From Chloroflexota bacterium (GTDB lineage: Bacteria; Chloroflexota; Anaerolineae; Anaerolineales; Villigracilaceae): a stretch of 64,000 nucleotides of DNA. The notes under the pieces were generated by a model. The model worked only from the letters and a program-made list of their open reading frames with translations. It was not told the origin of the DNA and searched no databases. Position numbers and translations under genes: made by a program. Shown piece after piece: positions 26,411 through 35,364 of the stretch. Within the stretch, counting starts at the first letter, position 1; each line of letters starts with the position of its first letter. The stretch spans positions 62,001 to 126,000 of the forward strand of contig JAKAKJ010000016.1 of assembly GCA_021824575.1 (NCBI GenBank), given 5' to 3'.

Positions 26411-27891
26411 TGCAACGACCGGGAACTCTCAACGCTTTCATACTGCCTCGCTTGCGCGATATTATATTCATTATTGTTTTTATCGGTGCACTGGCGCTTG
26501 GACCGCGCATGTTGAACACGGACAGCGACATTGGGCGCGACCTGACGCTCGGACAATTTATTCTCAACACACATCAGATCCCGACTCGCGACCTGCTCTC
26601 GTTTACCAAAGCGAATCAACCCCGACCGCCTTACGAATGGTTGGCGCAGGTTTTATTCGCCACAGCGTATCGCCTGCTGAATTTGGATGGCGTCGTATTG
26701 CTGACCGCAATCATCCTTGCATGGACCTTCGCGTTCGTTTACCAGGAAAGCACTCAACAAAGCATAGTTCCGCTTTTATCTCTGAGCATCACATTGTGGG
26801 CCGCTATCGCTTCAAGCATCCATTGGTTAACGCGTCCGCATATTTTTTCCTTTCTGTTTTTGGCAATTTGGATCCATTTGCTGGAGCGAATCCGGACAAG
26901 CAAAACTGTTCGACTGTGGCTGCTTCCGCTTTTGATGCTGGTCTGGGCCAACACACACGGCGGTTTTGTTTTCGGATTTTTATCTCTTGGCGCATATCTA
27001 GCGGGATGGCTGATAGATTATTGGAGAAAATCAACAGCATTAAAAATTGGCAAAAGCTTTTTGATTGTTGGAACAACATCATTGATCGCGAGCATCATCA
27101 CCCCGGACTTTTGGCATAACTGGGATGCGGTTTTCCGCAACAACAGCACATATATTTTGAGCCGCACCGCTGAGACAATGCCTCCCAATTTTGCGACGCC
27201 TGCCATTTGGCCTTTTGCTGGTTTATTGGCATTGACGCTGGTTCTATTCCTCCTGAATTGGAGGCAGGCCGCATCAAGCCATTTCTTTCTGCTGGCAGGA
27301 CTTGCATTCGCGAGTTTACTGATAGCGCGAAATATTCCTTTGTTCGCAATTGCCGCGGCCCCGATCTTAAGCGAATGGGCCGCTAAAATGACCGGCGCGA
27401 TTTCTTGTTGGACAAAAACCGAAGAAGCTTTCATGAAAATCGAAGAAACGCTGCGTGGATCTTTATGGCCGCTTTTGATCGTTGTGACAGCAACAGCATT
27501 TTTCGTTTACTATAAAACAACAAGCAAAGTTTCATTCTATCAATTCAGCAGGCAAGTTTTTCCTGTCCAGGCGGTTGATTGGATCGAAACGCACCCGATC
27601 AATGGAAACATGTTCAACGATTCAAATTGGGGCGGGTATTTGCTTTACCGGCTTTGGCCGAGCCAAAGCGTTTTCGTGGACAGTCAGAGCGATTTCTATG
27701 GCGAAACATTCATGCGGCAGTATTCGAGTATTTATAGCGGCGAGTCCAATTGGGATACGGAACTGGCCCAATATAAGGTGGGCTGGGTCATCGTCCCACG
27801 CGAAGCGAGTTTGGCTAAAGCGGCGAGCCAAAGCACAGACTGGCAAGCCGCATATCAAGATTCTGTCGCGATCATTTTCGAGCGGAAATAA
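26407..27891 (+). CDS. GT-C-like membrane protein
   Basis: A 494-aa protein with ~10 helices, starting at an ATGA overlap. The outer loop NTDSDIGRDLTLGQFILNTH carries D-x-D and R-D residues; RPPYEWLAQVLFATAYRLL and RPHIFSFLFLAIWIHLLER follow, a pattern I associate with uncharacterised polytopic glycosyltransferase-like proteins. A soluble tail (GNMFNDSNWGGYLLYRLWP, SVFVDSQSDFYGE) ends the protein. It is third in the cluster. Confidence 0.68.
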   Translation: MMQRPGTLNAFILPRLRDIIFIIVFIGALALGPRMLNTDSDIGRDLTLGQFILNTHQIPTRDLLSFTKANQPRPPYEWLAQVLFATAYRLLNLDGVVLLTAIILAWTFAFVYQESTQQSIVPLLSLSITLWAAIASSIHWLTRPHIFSFLFLAIWIHLLERIRTSKTVRLWLLPLLMLVWANTHGGFVFGFLSLGAYLAGWLIDYWRKSTALKIGKSFLIVGTTSLIASIITPDFWHNWDAVFRNNSTYILSRTAETMPPNFATPAIWPFAGLLALTLVLFLLNWRQAASSHFFLLAGLAFASLLIARNIPLFAIAAAPILSEWAAKMTGAISCWTKTEEAFMKIEETLRGSLWPLLIVVTATAFFVYYKTTSKVSFYQFSRQVFPVQAVDWIETHPINGNMFNDSNWGGYLLYRLWPSQSVFVDSQSDFYGETFMRQYSSIYSGESNWDTELAQYKVGWVIVPREASLAKAASQSTDWQAAYQDSVAIIFERK

Positions 27892-27894
27892 TTC

Positions 27895-29442
27895 ATGGAA
27901 CATTCCCAACACCCCCGCACTAGAACGTTTTTCTTTGCCGCAATCACAACGCTGGTTGGTTTGCTTGTTAGATTGGCAATTCCACTCACAGCATCCTTCC
28001 CGTTGAACGACGGCGGATTGTTCTACGCGATGATCCGCGACATCCAACAAAGCAACTATGTTTTTCCGGCGACCATCAGTTACAACCACGCGTCCATTCC
28101 ATTTGCATATCCCCCACTGGCTTTGTATCTGGCAGCTTTTATTTCAAGTATGTTCCATCTCGATCTATTGACTCTGTTGCGCGTCATACCGCCTGTTGTA
28201 AGCGCCGCGGCAATCCCGGTCTTTTATTTTCTCGCACTGGACTTGCTTCAATCTGAAACTAGTGCCGCATTGGCAGCTTTGATCTTTGCGTTGACGCCGC
28301 GCATCTTCGAATGGCAGATCATGGGCGGAGGTATTACCCGTTCTTTTGGATTTCTATTCTGCCTTTTGAAGTTATACAGCGTCCAAAAGCTTTATGTAAC
28401 GAAATCCAATCGCTTCGTAGCCCGGACTTCGGTCTTCGGCGCGTTGGTCATCCTTTCCCACCCGGAAGCCGTTCTGCAAACCGCGCTCGCAGGGCTGATC
28501 ATCTATCTATTTGCCGACCACTCTAAAGGCGGATTGATCCGTTCGCTGGTTGTTTCGTTATTGGCATTACTGTTGTCCGCTCCGTGGTGGCTGACTGTTT
28601 TATACGCACATGGCTTTGCGCCGTTCCTCGCGGCATTGTCGGCTGCGCGGCAAGATAGCCCAAACTTTTTCTTGAGAATTTTTTTCACGTTTCAATTTGA
28701 ACTGACCAGCGAACCTTATTTGCCATTCGTCGCCATATTTGCGGTGATTGGATTCTTTCAAAGTCTTGGCAGTAAAAAATATCTTTTCCCGGTTTGGATG
28801 TTGGCGGCGTATCTCATCGAACCGCGCAGCGGATCGCTTTACATGATGCTGCCGCTATCTATCCTGGCGGCAATGGGTCTGCATCAAATTTTGAAATTCA
28901 TCCAAAACCACAATGAATCGGAAACAACCTCATGGTTCAGAAACCGAACTTCGCAATGGTTCTTTGGCTTCATCGTACTATATCTAATCGCTGGCGCGTA
29001 TGCTGATGAATATATGATATTTACTCAATACACGCTGACCAATTCCCAAGTCCAGGCTATGAATTGGATTCACAATAACACCCCGCCGAATAGCCAATTT
29101 GTTGTGGTTAGCAACCGCAACGCATTGGCCGACCCAGCCTCGGACTGGTTCCCAGCGTTGACAGATCGAACAAGCCTGGCAACTGTTTTCGGCTATGAAT
29201 GGATCAACGGCAATCAGTTTGAAGGGCGCATTCAAAAATATACAGCTTTACAGAACTGCATCAATCAAGACGCAACTTGTCTTGATGCATGGATGCAGAA
29301 ATACAGAATTGCTTATCAGTATATTTTCATCACTCATTCCCCGTCGGATATTCCGCCGCTTGGAAGAAACTTACTACAGTCAAATCATTATCAACTTGCC
29401 TATCAAACAACGGACGCGCTCCTGCTCGAACGCGTCCCATGA
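27895..29442 (+). CDS. GT-C fold membrane glycosyltransferase-like protein
   Basis: A 515-aa polytopic protein, starting three bases after the previous stop. FPLNDGGLFYAMIRDIQQS follows TM1, with Asp in the catalytic position; ASIPFAYPPLALYLAAFI resembles the GT39 H/Y-P-P segment. The C-terminal tail (MNWIHNNTPPNSQFVVVSNRN) is the same kind of soluble end seen in the sister genes. It is last in the cluster and faces the oxidase operon with only 28 bp between. Confidence 0.75.
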   Translation: MEHSQHPRTRTFFFAAITTLVGLLVRLAIPLTASFPLNDGGLFYAMIRDIQQSNYVFPATISYNHASIPFAYPPLALYLAAFISSMFHLDLLTLLRVIPPVVSAAAIPVFYFLALDLLQSETSAALAALIFALTPRIFEWQIMGGGITRSFGFLFCLLKLYSVQKLYVTKSNRFVARTSVFGALVILSHPEAVLQTALAGLIIYLFADHSKGGLIRSLVVSLLALLLSAPWWLTVLYAHGFAPFLAALSAARQDSPNFFLRIFFTFQFELTSEPYLPFVAIFAVIGFFQSLGSKKYLFPVWMLAAYLIEPRSGSLYMMLPLSILAAMGLHQILKFIQNHNESETTSWFRNRTSQWFFGFIVLYLIAGAYADEYMIFTQYTLTNSQVQAMNWIHNNTPPNSQFVVVSNRNALADPASDWFPALTDRTSLATVFGYEWINGNQFEGRIQKYTALQNCINQDATCLDAWMQKYRIAYQYIFITHSPSDIPPLGRNLLQSNHYQLAYQTTDALLLERVP

Positions 29443-29470
29443 TCGCATTATTTATTTCCAATGCAATTCT

Positions 29471-30787
29471 TCAAACCACCGCATCAAGCATCAGTGCGAG
29501 AAAAATAAACGCCAGATACATACTCGTCCAGCGATACATCGTCCAGGCCACCTTATTGCCGGGAATCGTCCAGACGCGCCACGCGGCGTAAATCAACAAA
29601 AGCCCAAGGACAATTGCGGACACGAGATAAACTGTCCCGGTGGCTTTGATAATTGGAAGTAAAAGTGATACGCCAACCAGAACAAACGTGTAGATCAAAA
29701 TTTGCAAACGAGTTTCTCTTTCGCCTTTGACCACCGGCAGCATCGGCACGCCTGCTCGTTCATAGTCGTTCTTGCGGACAATCGCCAGCGCCCAGAAATG
29801 CGGCGGAGTCCACATGAAAATGATGAGAAACAGAATCCAAGCGGCGAGGCTGAGATGACCGGCCGCCGCGGCCCATCCAACCATCGGCGGGATGGCTCCC
29901 GCGCCGCCCCCGATCACAATGTTTTGGACTGTGGCCTTCTTCAACAGGACGCTGTAAAAAATCACGTAATAGAAAATGCCGGCAAGTGAGAGCAAAGCCG
30001 CAGTCAAATTAACCAAGCCCGCCAGAATATAATAACTGATCAAACACAACGCAAGTCCATACGACAAACCTTCAGGTGCGGACATGCGTCCAGCCGCAAG
30101 CGGACGCTTTGAAGTCCGCTGCATTTTCTTATCGAGCTCGCGGTCAATGTATTGATTCAAAGCTGAGGAGCCGCCAGCCGCCAGCGCGCCGCCCAACATC
30201 GTCCAAAATGCGAGTGCAGGCGAAGGCCACGCTTTGCCTCCCGCGACCAAACCGCCGAATGTAGTCAGAAGCAACAATGCCACAATCAATGGTTTGCTCA
30301 ACACGAAGAAATCGCTGGCGCGCTGACGAAATGGATTCTCTGGAAAAGCTTTGCCATCACGCGCCAACATACCGGACGCCAACACTAATACCAATAATGA
30401 AATCCAAAGCAAGACAGCGGTCAGCGTGTGCAAGACAACCAAGTGCATCGGGAAATCTTTTGCCACCTGCATCGCGCCGACGAAAGCCTGTCCAAAAAAC
30501 AAAATGGCTGTGACTGTTGTTAACGGCAATAAAATGGATTCATCGCGTTGTTCGCGCCACGCTTTGACAAAAAGCCAGATCATCAAAATGGCCGAGATGC
30601 CTGCCAGCATCATGTGAACAAATTTGAGCCAGCCCAAAGAACCAGCCGGGATGCAAAATGGCCAGCCCGAACAAGTCAGTGCCGCGCCGGTTACCGTGAC
30701 AACGCGTCCCGCAATCGTCAGCAGCAACACGGAACCCAAAACCGTCCACGTCAAGCGGGTAAACGAGGAAGAAAAAGAGTATTTCAT
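29471..30787 (-). CDS. ctaB: Half-size CtaA domain fused to CtaB heme O synthase
   Basis: A 438-aa fusion. Residues ~1-150 have four helices like one half of heme A synthase: GRVVTVTGAALTCSGWPFC with the conserved Cys pair, and two His (FVHMMLAGI, LVVLHTLTAVLLW) at heme-ligand positions. Residues ~155-438 are protoheme IX farnesyltransferase, with both Asp-rich sites (NQYIDRELDKKMQRTSKRPL; YERAGVPMLPVVKGERET). In the CtaA half the usual E-x-x-H before the first His reads K-F-V-H, so the catalytic Glu is missing. ATG 30787 overlaps SURF1 by four bases. It supplies heme O, perhaps heme A, to the oxidase. Confidence 0.9.
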   Translation of the reverse strand: MKYSFSSSFTRLTWTVLGSVLLLTIAGRVVTVTGAALTCSGWPFCIPAGSLGWLKFVHMMLAGISAILMIWLFVKAWREQRDESILLPLTTVTAILFFGQAFVGAMQVAKDFPMHLVVLHTLTAVLLWISLLVLVLASGMLARDGKAFPENPFRQRASDFFVLSKPLIVALLLLTTFGGLVAGGKAWPSPALAFWTMLGGALAAGGSSALNQYIDRELDKKMQRTSKRPLAAGRMSAPEGLSYGLALCLISYYILAGLVNLTAALLSLAGIFYYVIFYSVLLKKATVQNIVIGGGAGAIPPMVGWAAAAGHLSLAAWILFLIIFMWTPPHFWALAIVRKNDYERAGVPMLPVVKGERETRLQILIYTFVLVGVSLLLPIIKATGTVYLVSAIVLGLLLIYAAWRVWTIPGNKVAWTMYRWTSMYLAFIFLALMLDAVV

Positions 30788-31524
30788 GTCTTCTTCCTTA
30801 ATTCCTTTCTCCACAAATAGTAAGCATATCCGGCGATGAAAAGAATCGAAAACGAAAACCATTGAATTGCATAATTCAAATTCGTCGAACCGCCTGAAAG
30901 ATCCAAAGTCTCAAGGATCGGGATTGGCGGTTCGGTGATGGATGGATTGGGAACGATCTGAACATATACCGGCAAAAGCGGATACGGGATTTGTTTGCTG
31001 AGACGATCCATGTTGACATAAATCCAAAAATCAAGCCGCGTTTGATTCGGTGTCAACGTCGGATCAGCATCGGACCCGGGAGTGGATTCCGTTTGCCCGA
31101 GGCGGATGATTCCGCGGATGGTCACCTGCCCCGGCTGATCGTATTTGCGCCAGTCGGCGGGCGTGGAATTGCCATCCGATGGAATCCAGCCTCGATCAAC
31201 GAGAACCGCCTTCCCATCCGCAAGCAGAAGCGGGGTGAGCAAATGATATCCGGGTTGAACATCGTTGTATTGATTCCGTATCGCGACTTGATCCTGAAAA
31301 TCGTAGGTTCCAGTGACCGTCGCCGCGCGGTATTCCATCGTTGTCAAATCAACTGTCGTCGGCTGTGAAAGATCAATCGGCGGCATGGCCTGGATGGCGC
31401 GAATCCGATTGGTGAAAGAACTTTCTTCAGAGAGCCGGCTCAACTGCCAAAATCCCAAACGGATGCAAACCGCCGCAATAATCAAGATCAAAAGCGTTGC
31501 CCACCACCAACGACGGCTGAACAT
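30784..31524 (-). CDS. SURF1-family oxidase assembly protein
   Basis: A 246-aa protein with an N-terminal helix (WWWATLLILIIAAVCIRLGFWQLSRL, the family's G-x-W-Q-x-x-R), a central beta domain with GTYDFQDQVAIRNQY and KAVLVDRGWIP, and a C-terminal helix (NYAIQWFSFSILFIAGYAYYLW). SURF1 helps insert heme a into oxidase subunit I. ATG 31524 is chosen to avoid overlap with the upstream gene. It lies between the cupredoxin-like gene and the heme synthase fusion in the oxidase operon. Confidence 0.92.
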   Translation of the reverse strand: MFSRRWWWATLLILIIAAVCIRLGFWQLSRLSEESSFTNRIRAIQAMPPIDLSQPTTVDLTTMEYRAATVTGTYDFQDQVAIRNQYNDVQPGYHLLTPLLLADGKAVLVDRGWIPSDGNSTPADWRKYDQPGQVTIRGIIRLGQTESTPGSDADPTLTPNQTRLDFWIYVNMDRLSKQIPYPLLPVYVQIVPNPSITEPPIPILETLDLSGGSTNLNYAIQWFSFSILFIAGYAYYLWRKELRKKT

Positions 31525-31535
31525 CAATTTCAAAA

Positions 31536-32036
31536 TCAAGCCGCGGACTCCTTCTTCTTCTTCACAGGCCACAAGACAAAACTAAATACAGCCAGCAGCA
31601 TGCCCATCGGAAGCCCGCCAAATAAAATGGCGGATAAACGCGTGCCCATATCCAGGGCTTCGGTCACATCTATGCCGAAGACTTTGGTCGGAACAAAGGA
31701 ACACTCAAAGGCATACTTCTGCGAAACATTCAATGGCATGCTGGCCGAGGTGCCCGGCGGAATGAACAAAGGCCCAAGTTGATGTTGGACGGAATCCTCG
31801 TTCTTGACCACCAGCGTATCACCCACGACAAACTCCATGTTCGCAGGAATAGACGGGGGCTGTTGCCCTTGTGCGACTTCCTGGGCTGTCCCCGGCGGAA
31901 TCACCAACGTGATACGTTCTGGCGGCCTGGTAATGTGCGGCAGAAACATAAAAGGAATCTCAGCCAGCAGAGAACCAAACACAAGCCCCGCAACAAGGAA
32001 AATCAGGAAGCGTTTTATGATCAGGCTCTTGGACAT
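31536..32036 (-). CDS. Cupredoxin-like membrane protein of the oxidase operon
   Basis: A 166-aa protein with one helix at each end and a ~90-residue outer beta domain. It contains VGDTLVVKNEDSVQHQLGPLFIPPG and KYAFECSFVP: a His in the position of the first cupredoxin ligand and a Cys in the C-terminal ligand loop. I infer a copper-binding or copper-passing role in CuA/CuB assembly; the full H-C-H-M ligand set is not visible. It overlaps the SCO stop by one base and precedes SURF1. Confidence 0.65.
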   Translation of the reverse strand: MSKSLIIKRFLIFLVAGLVFGSLLAEIPFMFLPHITRPPERITLVIPPGTAQEVAQGQQPPSIPANMEFVVGDTLVVKNEDSVQHQLGPLFIPPGTSASMPLNVSQKYAFECSFVPTKVFGIDVTEALDMGTRLSAILFGGLPMGMLLAVFSFVLWPVKKKKESAA

Positions 32037-32617
32037 CAATTGCCTTTCAACAAGGTTTGAACGTCGTCAGCCACATCCTGCGGATTCATTTGGGGGCCAA
32101 TAAAAGTGAGACGGAAATTTCCATTTTGATCAATCACGTAAAGGAATGTAGTGTGAGTCTCGCCATTACTTTCAACCGCCACACCATAGTCGCTATAAAC
32201 TTGCTGCAATTCATCGGGGGTTCCGGTCAAGCCGAGGAAAGCGGGATTGAATTGCGTCACGTATTTTTTCATCTGCGCGGGATTGTCGCGAGCCGGATCG
32301 GTTGTCACCATCAGCACCTGCACATTACTCGAGGCCTTACCGAGAATATCGAAAGTCTGCTTGAGTTTAGCCATGGTCAACGGACATTCGTCCGTGCAGT
32401 TGGTAAAGCCAAAATACAACAGCACGACTTTCCCGCGCTGACTGCTCAACGTAAACGGCTGGTTATTGCTGTCGGTTAACTTGATCTCCGCGGCAGGGGC
32501 AGGCGGGTCAATCACTGAGCCATGAAATGAAGGCTTTCTGGTTACATACAAAATTCCCGCCGCCAGAGATAGCAGAGCCAGAAGAGCGATTCCTCCCCAA
32601 ACGAGTTTCCGTTCCAT
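32036..32617 (-). CDS. SCO1/SenC copper chaperone
   Basis: A 193-aa membrane-anchored thioredoxin-fold protein. N-terminal helix LLALLSLAAGILYVTR, then VVLLYFGFTNCTDECPLTMAKLK with the C-x-x-x-C-P copper site and the distal His in GETHTTFLYVID. SCO proteins deliver copper to the CuA centre of subunit II or reduce its cysteines. It starts the assembly-gene half of the operon, just after a terminator-like hairpin. Confidence 0.95.
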   Translation of the reverse strand: MERKLVWGGIALLALLSLAAGILYVTRKPSFHGSVIDPPAPAAEIKLTDSNNQPFTLSSQRGKVVLLYFGFTNCTDECPLTMAKLKQTFDILGKASSNVQVLMVTTDPARDNPAQMKKYVTQFNPAFLGLTGTPDELQQVYSDYGVAVESNGETHTTFLYVIDQNGNFRLTFIGPQMNPQDVADDVQTLLKGN

Positions 32618-32640
32618 TCATCCAACCTTTCTCTCCTCGT

Positions 32641-32672
32641 AAAAAAGCCTGGGCGACCGAGCGGGCCGCCCA
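32641..32672 (-). terminator. Terminator-like hairpin inside the oxidase operon
   Basis: On the minus strand TGGGCG (32672-32667) pairs with CGCCCA (32655-32650), followed by GGC and six T (32646-32641). It separates structural subunit genes from assembly genes and could reduce expression of the latter. Confidence 0.7.
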
Positions 32673-32696
32673 TATTGTATGACCGCAAATTTAGAT

Positions 32697-33464
32697 TTAG
32701 ATTAGCTTTCCAATCAAATACAGCGCCGGGTAGAAGAAGATCCAAACAACATCCACAAAGTGCCAATAAATCGCAGCTGCCTCAACGCCCCAATGTTTTT
32801 CCGGGGAGTAAATTCCGCGCGAGCCGTTTCGCAGAACGATGGACAAAAAGATGACGCCGGTCAAAACATGGAAGGCGTGCATGCCGGTCATCATGAAGAA
32901 GATCGCGCCCGCCGCGCTCGCGGACGGCGTAACGCCCGCCCTTATGGCGTTCGGCCACTCGACCCCAAGCACTCCCGCCAAAAAACCGACTCCCAGGATG
33001 AGCGTCGCCACAATGCCAATGATGAAACCCTTGCGGTCGCCATGCTCCATCGAGGCTTCAGCGCGGTTCATGAAGAACGATGAAAGCAGCAGCACACTGG
33101 TGACCGTCAGGCCAAGCAGCTGGTTGAGATCGGGACGCGTCAAGCCGAGCAAGTTGAAACGGCTGACAAACAGACCGCCAAAGACAAATGTGTCCGAAAG
33201 CAAAAAGAGCCACAAACCCAGCCGGCGGGTGTTCAGTTTGTATTCATAACTATGCCGGTCCAGTTGTTCGTCCTTGGTGTTCAATTTGTAAATGTGCATG
33301 TAATAGTACATCACCAGCGCAACCTTGACCACGGCAATGATCGCCAGCAAAACAACAGCGCCAACGGCTACCGCCACAAAGAATTCAAGCGCAGTCAGAA
33401 CTGCCAGGAAAATGAAAATGATCATTCCCTGGCGAAAGACTTCAGTTTTATTCGAATGTTCCAT
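32697..33464 (-). CDS. ctaE: Cytochrome c oxidase subunit IV-III fusion
   Basis: A 255-aa fusion. Residues ~1-65 with two helices (FRQGMIIFIFLAVLTALEF, KVALVMYYYMHIYKL) match bacterial COX4. Residues ~80-255 are a five-helix subunit III: RRLGLWLFLLSDTFVFGGLF, MHAFHVLTGVIFL and HWGVEAAAIYWHFVDVVWIFFYPALYL. ATG 33464 has GAGGA about ten bases upstream. Subunit III stabilises the subunit I core. Bacillus keeps IV as a separate CtaF protein, so the join is notable. Confidence 0.9.
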   Translation of the reverse strand: MEHSNKTEVFRQGMIIFIFLAVLTALEFFVAVAVGAVVLLAIIAVVKVALVMYYYMHIYKLNTKDEQLDRHSYEYKLNTRRLGLWLFLLSDTFVFGGLFVSRFNLLGLTRPDLNQLLGLTVTSVLLLSSFFMNRAEASMEHGDRKGFIIGIVATLILGVGFLAGVLGVEWPNAIRAGVTPSASAAGAIFFMMTGMHAFHVLTGVIFLSIVLRNGSRGIYSPEKHWGVEAAAIYWHFVDVVWIFFYPALYLIGKLI

Positions 33465-33488
33465 GGAAAACAATTCCTCGATTCAGCT

Positions 33489-35348
33489 TTAGTGTTTTGT
33501 GCTCTGACCGCCATCTGCAAAGCGGACGTAAACCGATCCCGGCAAACCATAATCGTAAGGCTCGCCGACAACTTCAAAAGGAATATCATAGTTGTGTACT
33601 GGCATCGGCGAAGGAACCTGCCATTCTGGCGAGCGGGAATTCCATACATTACCGGTGGCCGTTTCGCCATGCTTCAGGCTCATGTAAAGGTTATAGAGGA
33701 AAATCGCAATGGAGATGGCGATCAAATATCCGGCAATGGTCATGATCAAATGATAATTATCGAAGCCCAGCGCGGGGTCATAATCGGCCACGCGGCGGCG
33801 CATGCCCAACAAACCGACGCGCATCATCAAAAGTGTGAGCGTCAGGAACGCAGGTGTCATGAGCCAGAAATGGATTTTGCCAAGAGTCTCGTTCATCCGT
33901 TTTCCGGTTGCCTTAGGGAACCAGTAATAGATTGCGGCAAAGAACGGGAAAACGTATCCGCCAAACATCGTATCGTGGAAATGTCCCACGATCCAATACG
34001 TGTCATGCAGATGCAAATCGGTAGCCACGGTCGCATTCGGAGGGCCTGAAAGACCACCCAACAAAAAGACAACGATTCCGCCAACCACGAAAAGCATCGG
34101 CGTAGGCGTTTCGACCTTCCCCTTCCAAAGTGTAGCCACCCACGAAAAGAATTTGACTCCGGTTGGCACTGCGACCAGTAACGTGCTATACATGAACGGC
34201 ACGCGCAGATACTCGTTCATACCAGATGTAAACATGTGGTGCGCCCAAACGAGGAAACCCACCAGCGCAATTCCCAGCGATGACATCGCGACAAAGCGAT
34301 AGCCAAAGAGCGGCTTGCGAACAAAGACCGGCATCAATTCTGAAATAAGACCAAGGCCGGGAAGCACGAAGACATACACTGCGGGATGTGAATAGAACCA
34401 GAACAAGTGCTGGAAAAGAATCGGGTTGCCGCCTTTGGCCGGATCGAAGAAGCCCATTCCCAACAAACGCTGGAACATCACCATTTGGAATGCCAGACCG
34501 ATTAATTGTGTGGCCGTCAAAGTAATGATGGAAGTGGCGATCGCAGCCCAAATGAAAATAGGCATACGAAATGCAGTCATGCCCTTGGTACGCATCCGCA
34601 AAACCGTTGCGATCAGATTCAATCCGCCAAGAATGGACGACCAACCTGCAACAGCCACGCCCATGAAGAACATCTGCATCCCAACGGGCGCACGCGCCGA
34701 AAGCGGCGGATATCCCGTCCAGCCGGTGTCAAACCCGCCAAGCGCCAGTGTTGAAAGCAGCAGAATTGCGGCAGGAGGAACGACCCAGAAAGAAAAAGCA
34801 TTCAACCGCGGAAACGACATATCGTCCGCGCCGATCATCATCGGCACAAGATAATTCATCACGCCCGCCACCCCGACAAGAATGCCGACGATCATCACAA
34901 TTCCATGCAGGCTCATGAACGTGTTGTATTCCTGAAGCGTCAAGATCTGCAAGCCCGAATGCGCCAGTTCGGTTCGGAAGATCATGGCAAACACGCCGCC
35001 TATGCACATCAGGATCAATGCCGTGACCGTATATTGGATTCCGATTACTTTATGATCGAGCGAAACATTCAAATACTTTTCCCAGCCGGGCGGATCTTCG
35101 CGATGTTCAGGGGTTTCTTCGCCCTTGGCCCATTTGAACCAATCGCTCATTGCACCGGTTCCCGCCACAAAAGAAATGGCGCCCACGAGCGCGCCGAACA
35201 CCCAGGCAGGTTCGGTGAAGAAGAATTGATCAAACGGATTCATTCCCATGAGAAATCGAATCCCGGTGACAAACAAAGCACCCAGCAGCCAGCCAATTGC
35301 CTGCCAGAGCAGCCCGCGCACTAAAGCAGAAGTCAGGAATTTTTTCAT
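33489..35348 (-). CDS. ctaD: Cytochrome c oxidase subunit I, A2 type
   Basis: A 619-aa heme-copper oxidase core. The low-spin heme His lies in MSLHGIVMIVG. WFYSHPAVYVFVLPG has the CuB His and cross-linked Tyr, and its Y-S before HP with Ala for the usual Glu marks the A2 subfamily (YS motif instead of D-channel Glu). WAHHMFTSG supplies two CuB His and HDTYWIVGHFHDTMFG the heme ligands. ATG 35348 has GGAG upstream. It reduces O2 to water with proton pumping in the inner membrane. Confidence 0.96.
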   Translation of the reverse strand: MKKFLTSALVRGLLWQAIGWLLGALFVTGIRFLMGMNPFDQFFFTEPAWVFGALVGAISFVAGTGAMSDWFKWAKGEETPEHREDPPGWEKYLNVSLDHKVIGIQYTVTALILMCIGGVFAMIFRTELAHSGLQILTLQEYNTFMSLHGIVMIVGILVGVAGVMNYLVPMMIGADDMSFPRLNAFSFWVVPPAAILLLSTLALGGFDTGWTGYPPLSARAPVGMQMFFMGVAVAGWSSILGGLNLIATVLRMRTKGMTAFRMPIFIWAAIATSIITLTATQLIGLAFQMVMFQRLLGMGFFDPAKGGNPILFQHLFWFYSHPAVYVFVLPGLGLISELMPVFVRKPLFGYRFVAMSSLGIALVGFLVWAHHMFTSGMNEYLRVPFMYSTLLVAVPTGVKFFSWVATLWKGKVETPTPMLFVVGGIVVFLLGGLSGPPNATVATDLHLHDTYWIVGHFHDTMFGGYVFPFFAAIYYWFPKATGKRMNETLGKIHFWLMTPAFLTLTLLMMRVGLLGMRRRVADYDPALGFDNYHLIMTIAGYLIAISIAIFLYNLYMSLKHGETATGNVWNSRSPEWQVPSPMPVHNYDIPFEVVGEPYDYGLPGSVYVRFADGGQSTKH

Positions 35349-35364
35349 AAACTTCTCCACACCA

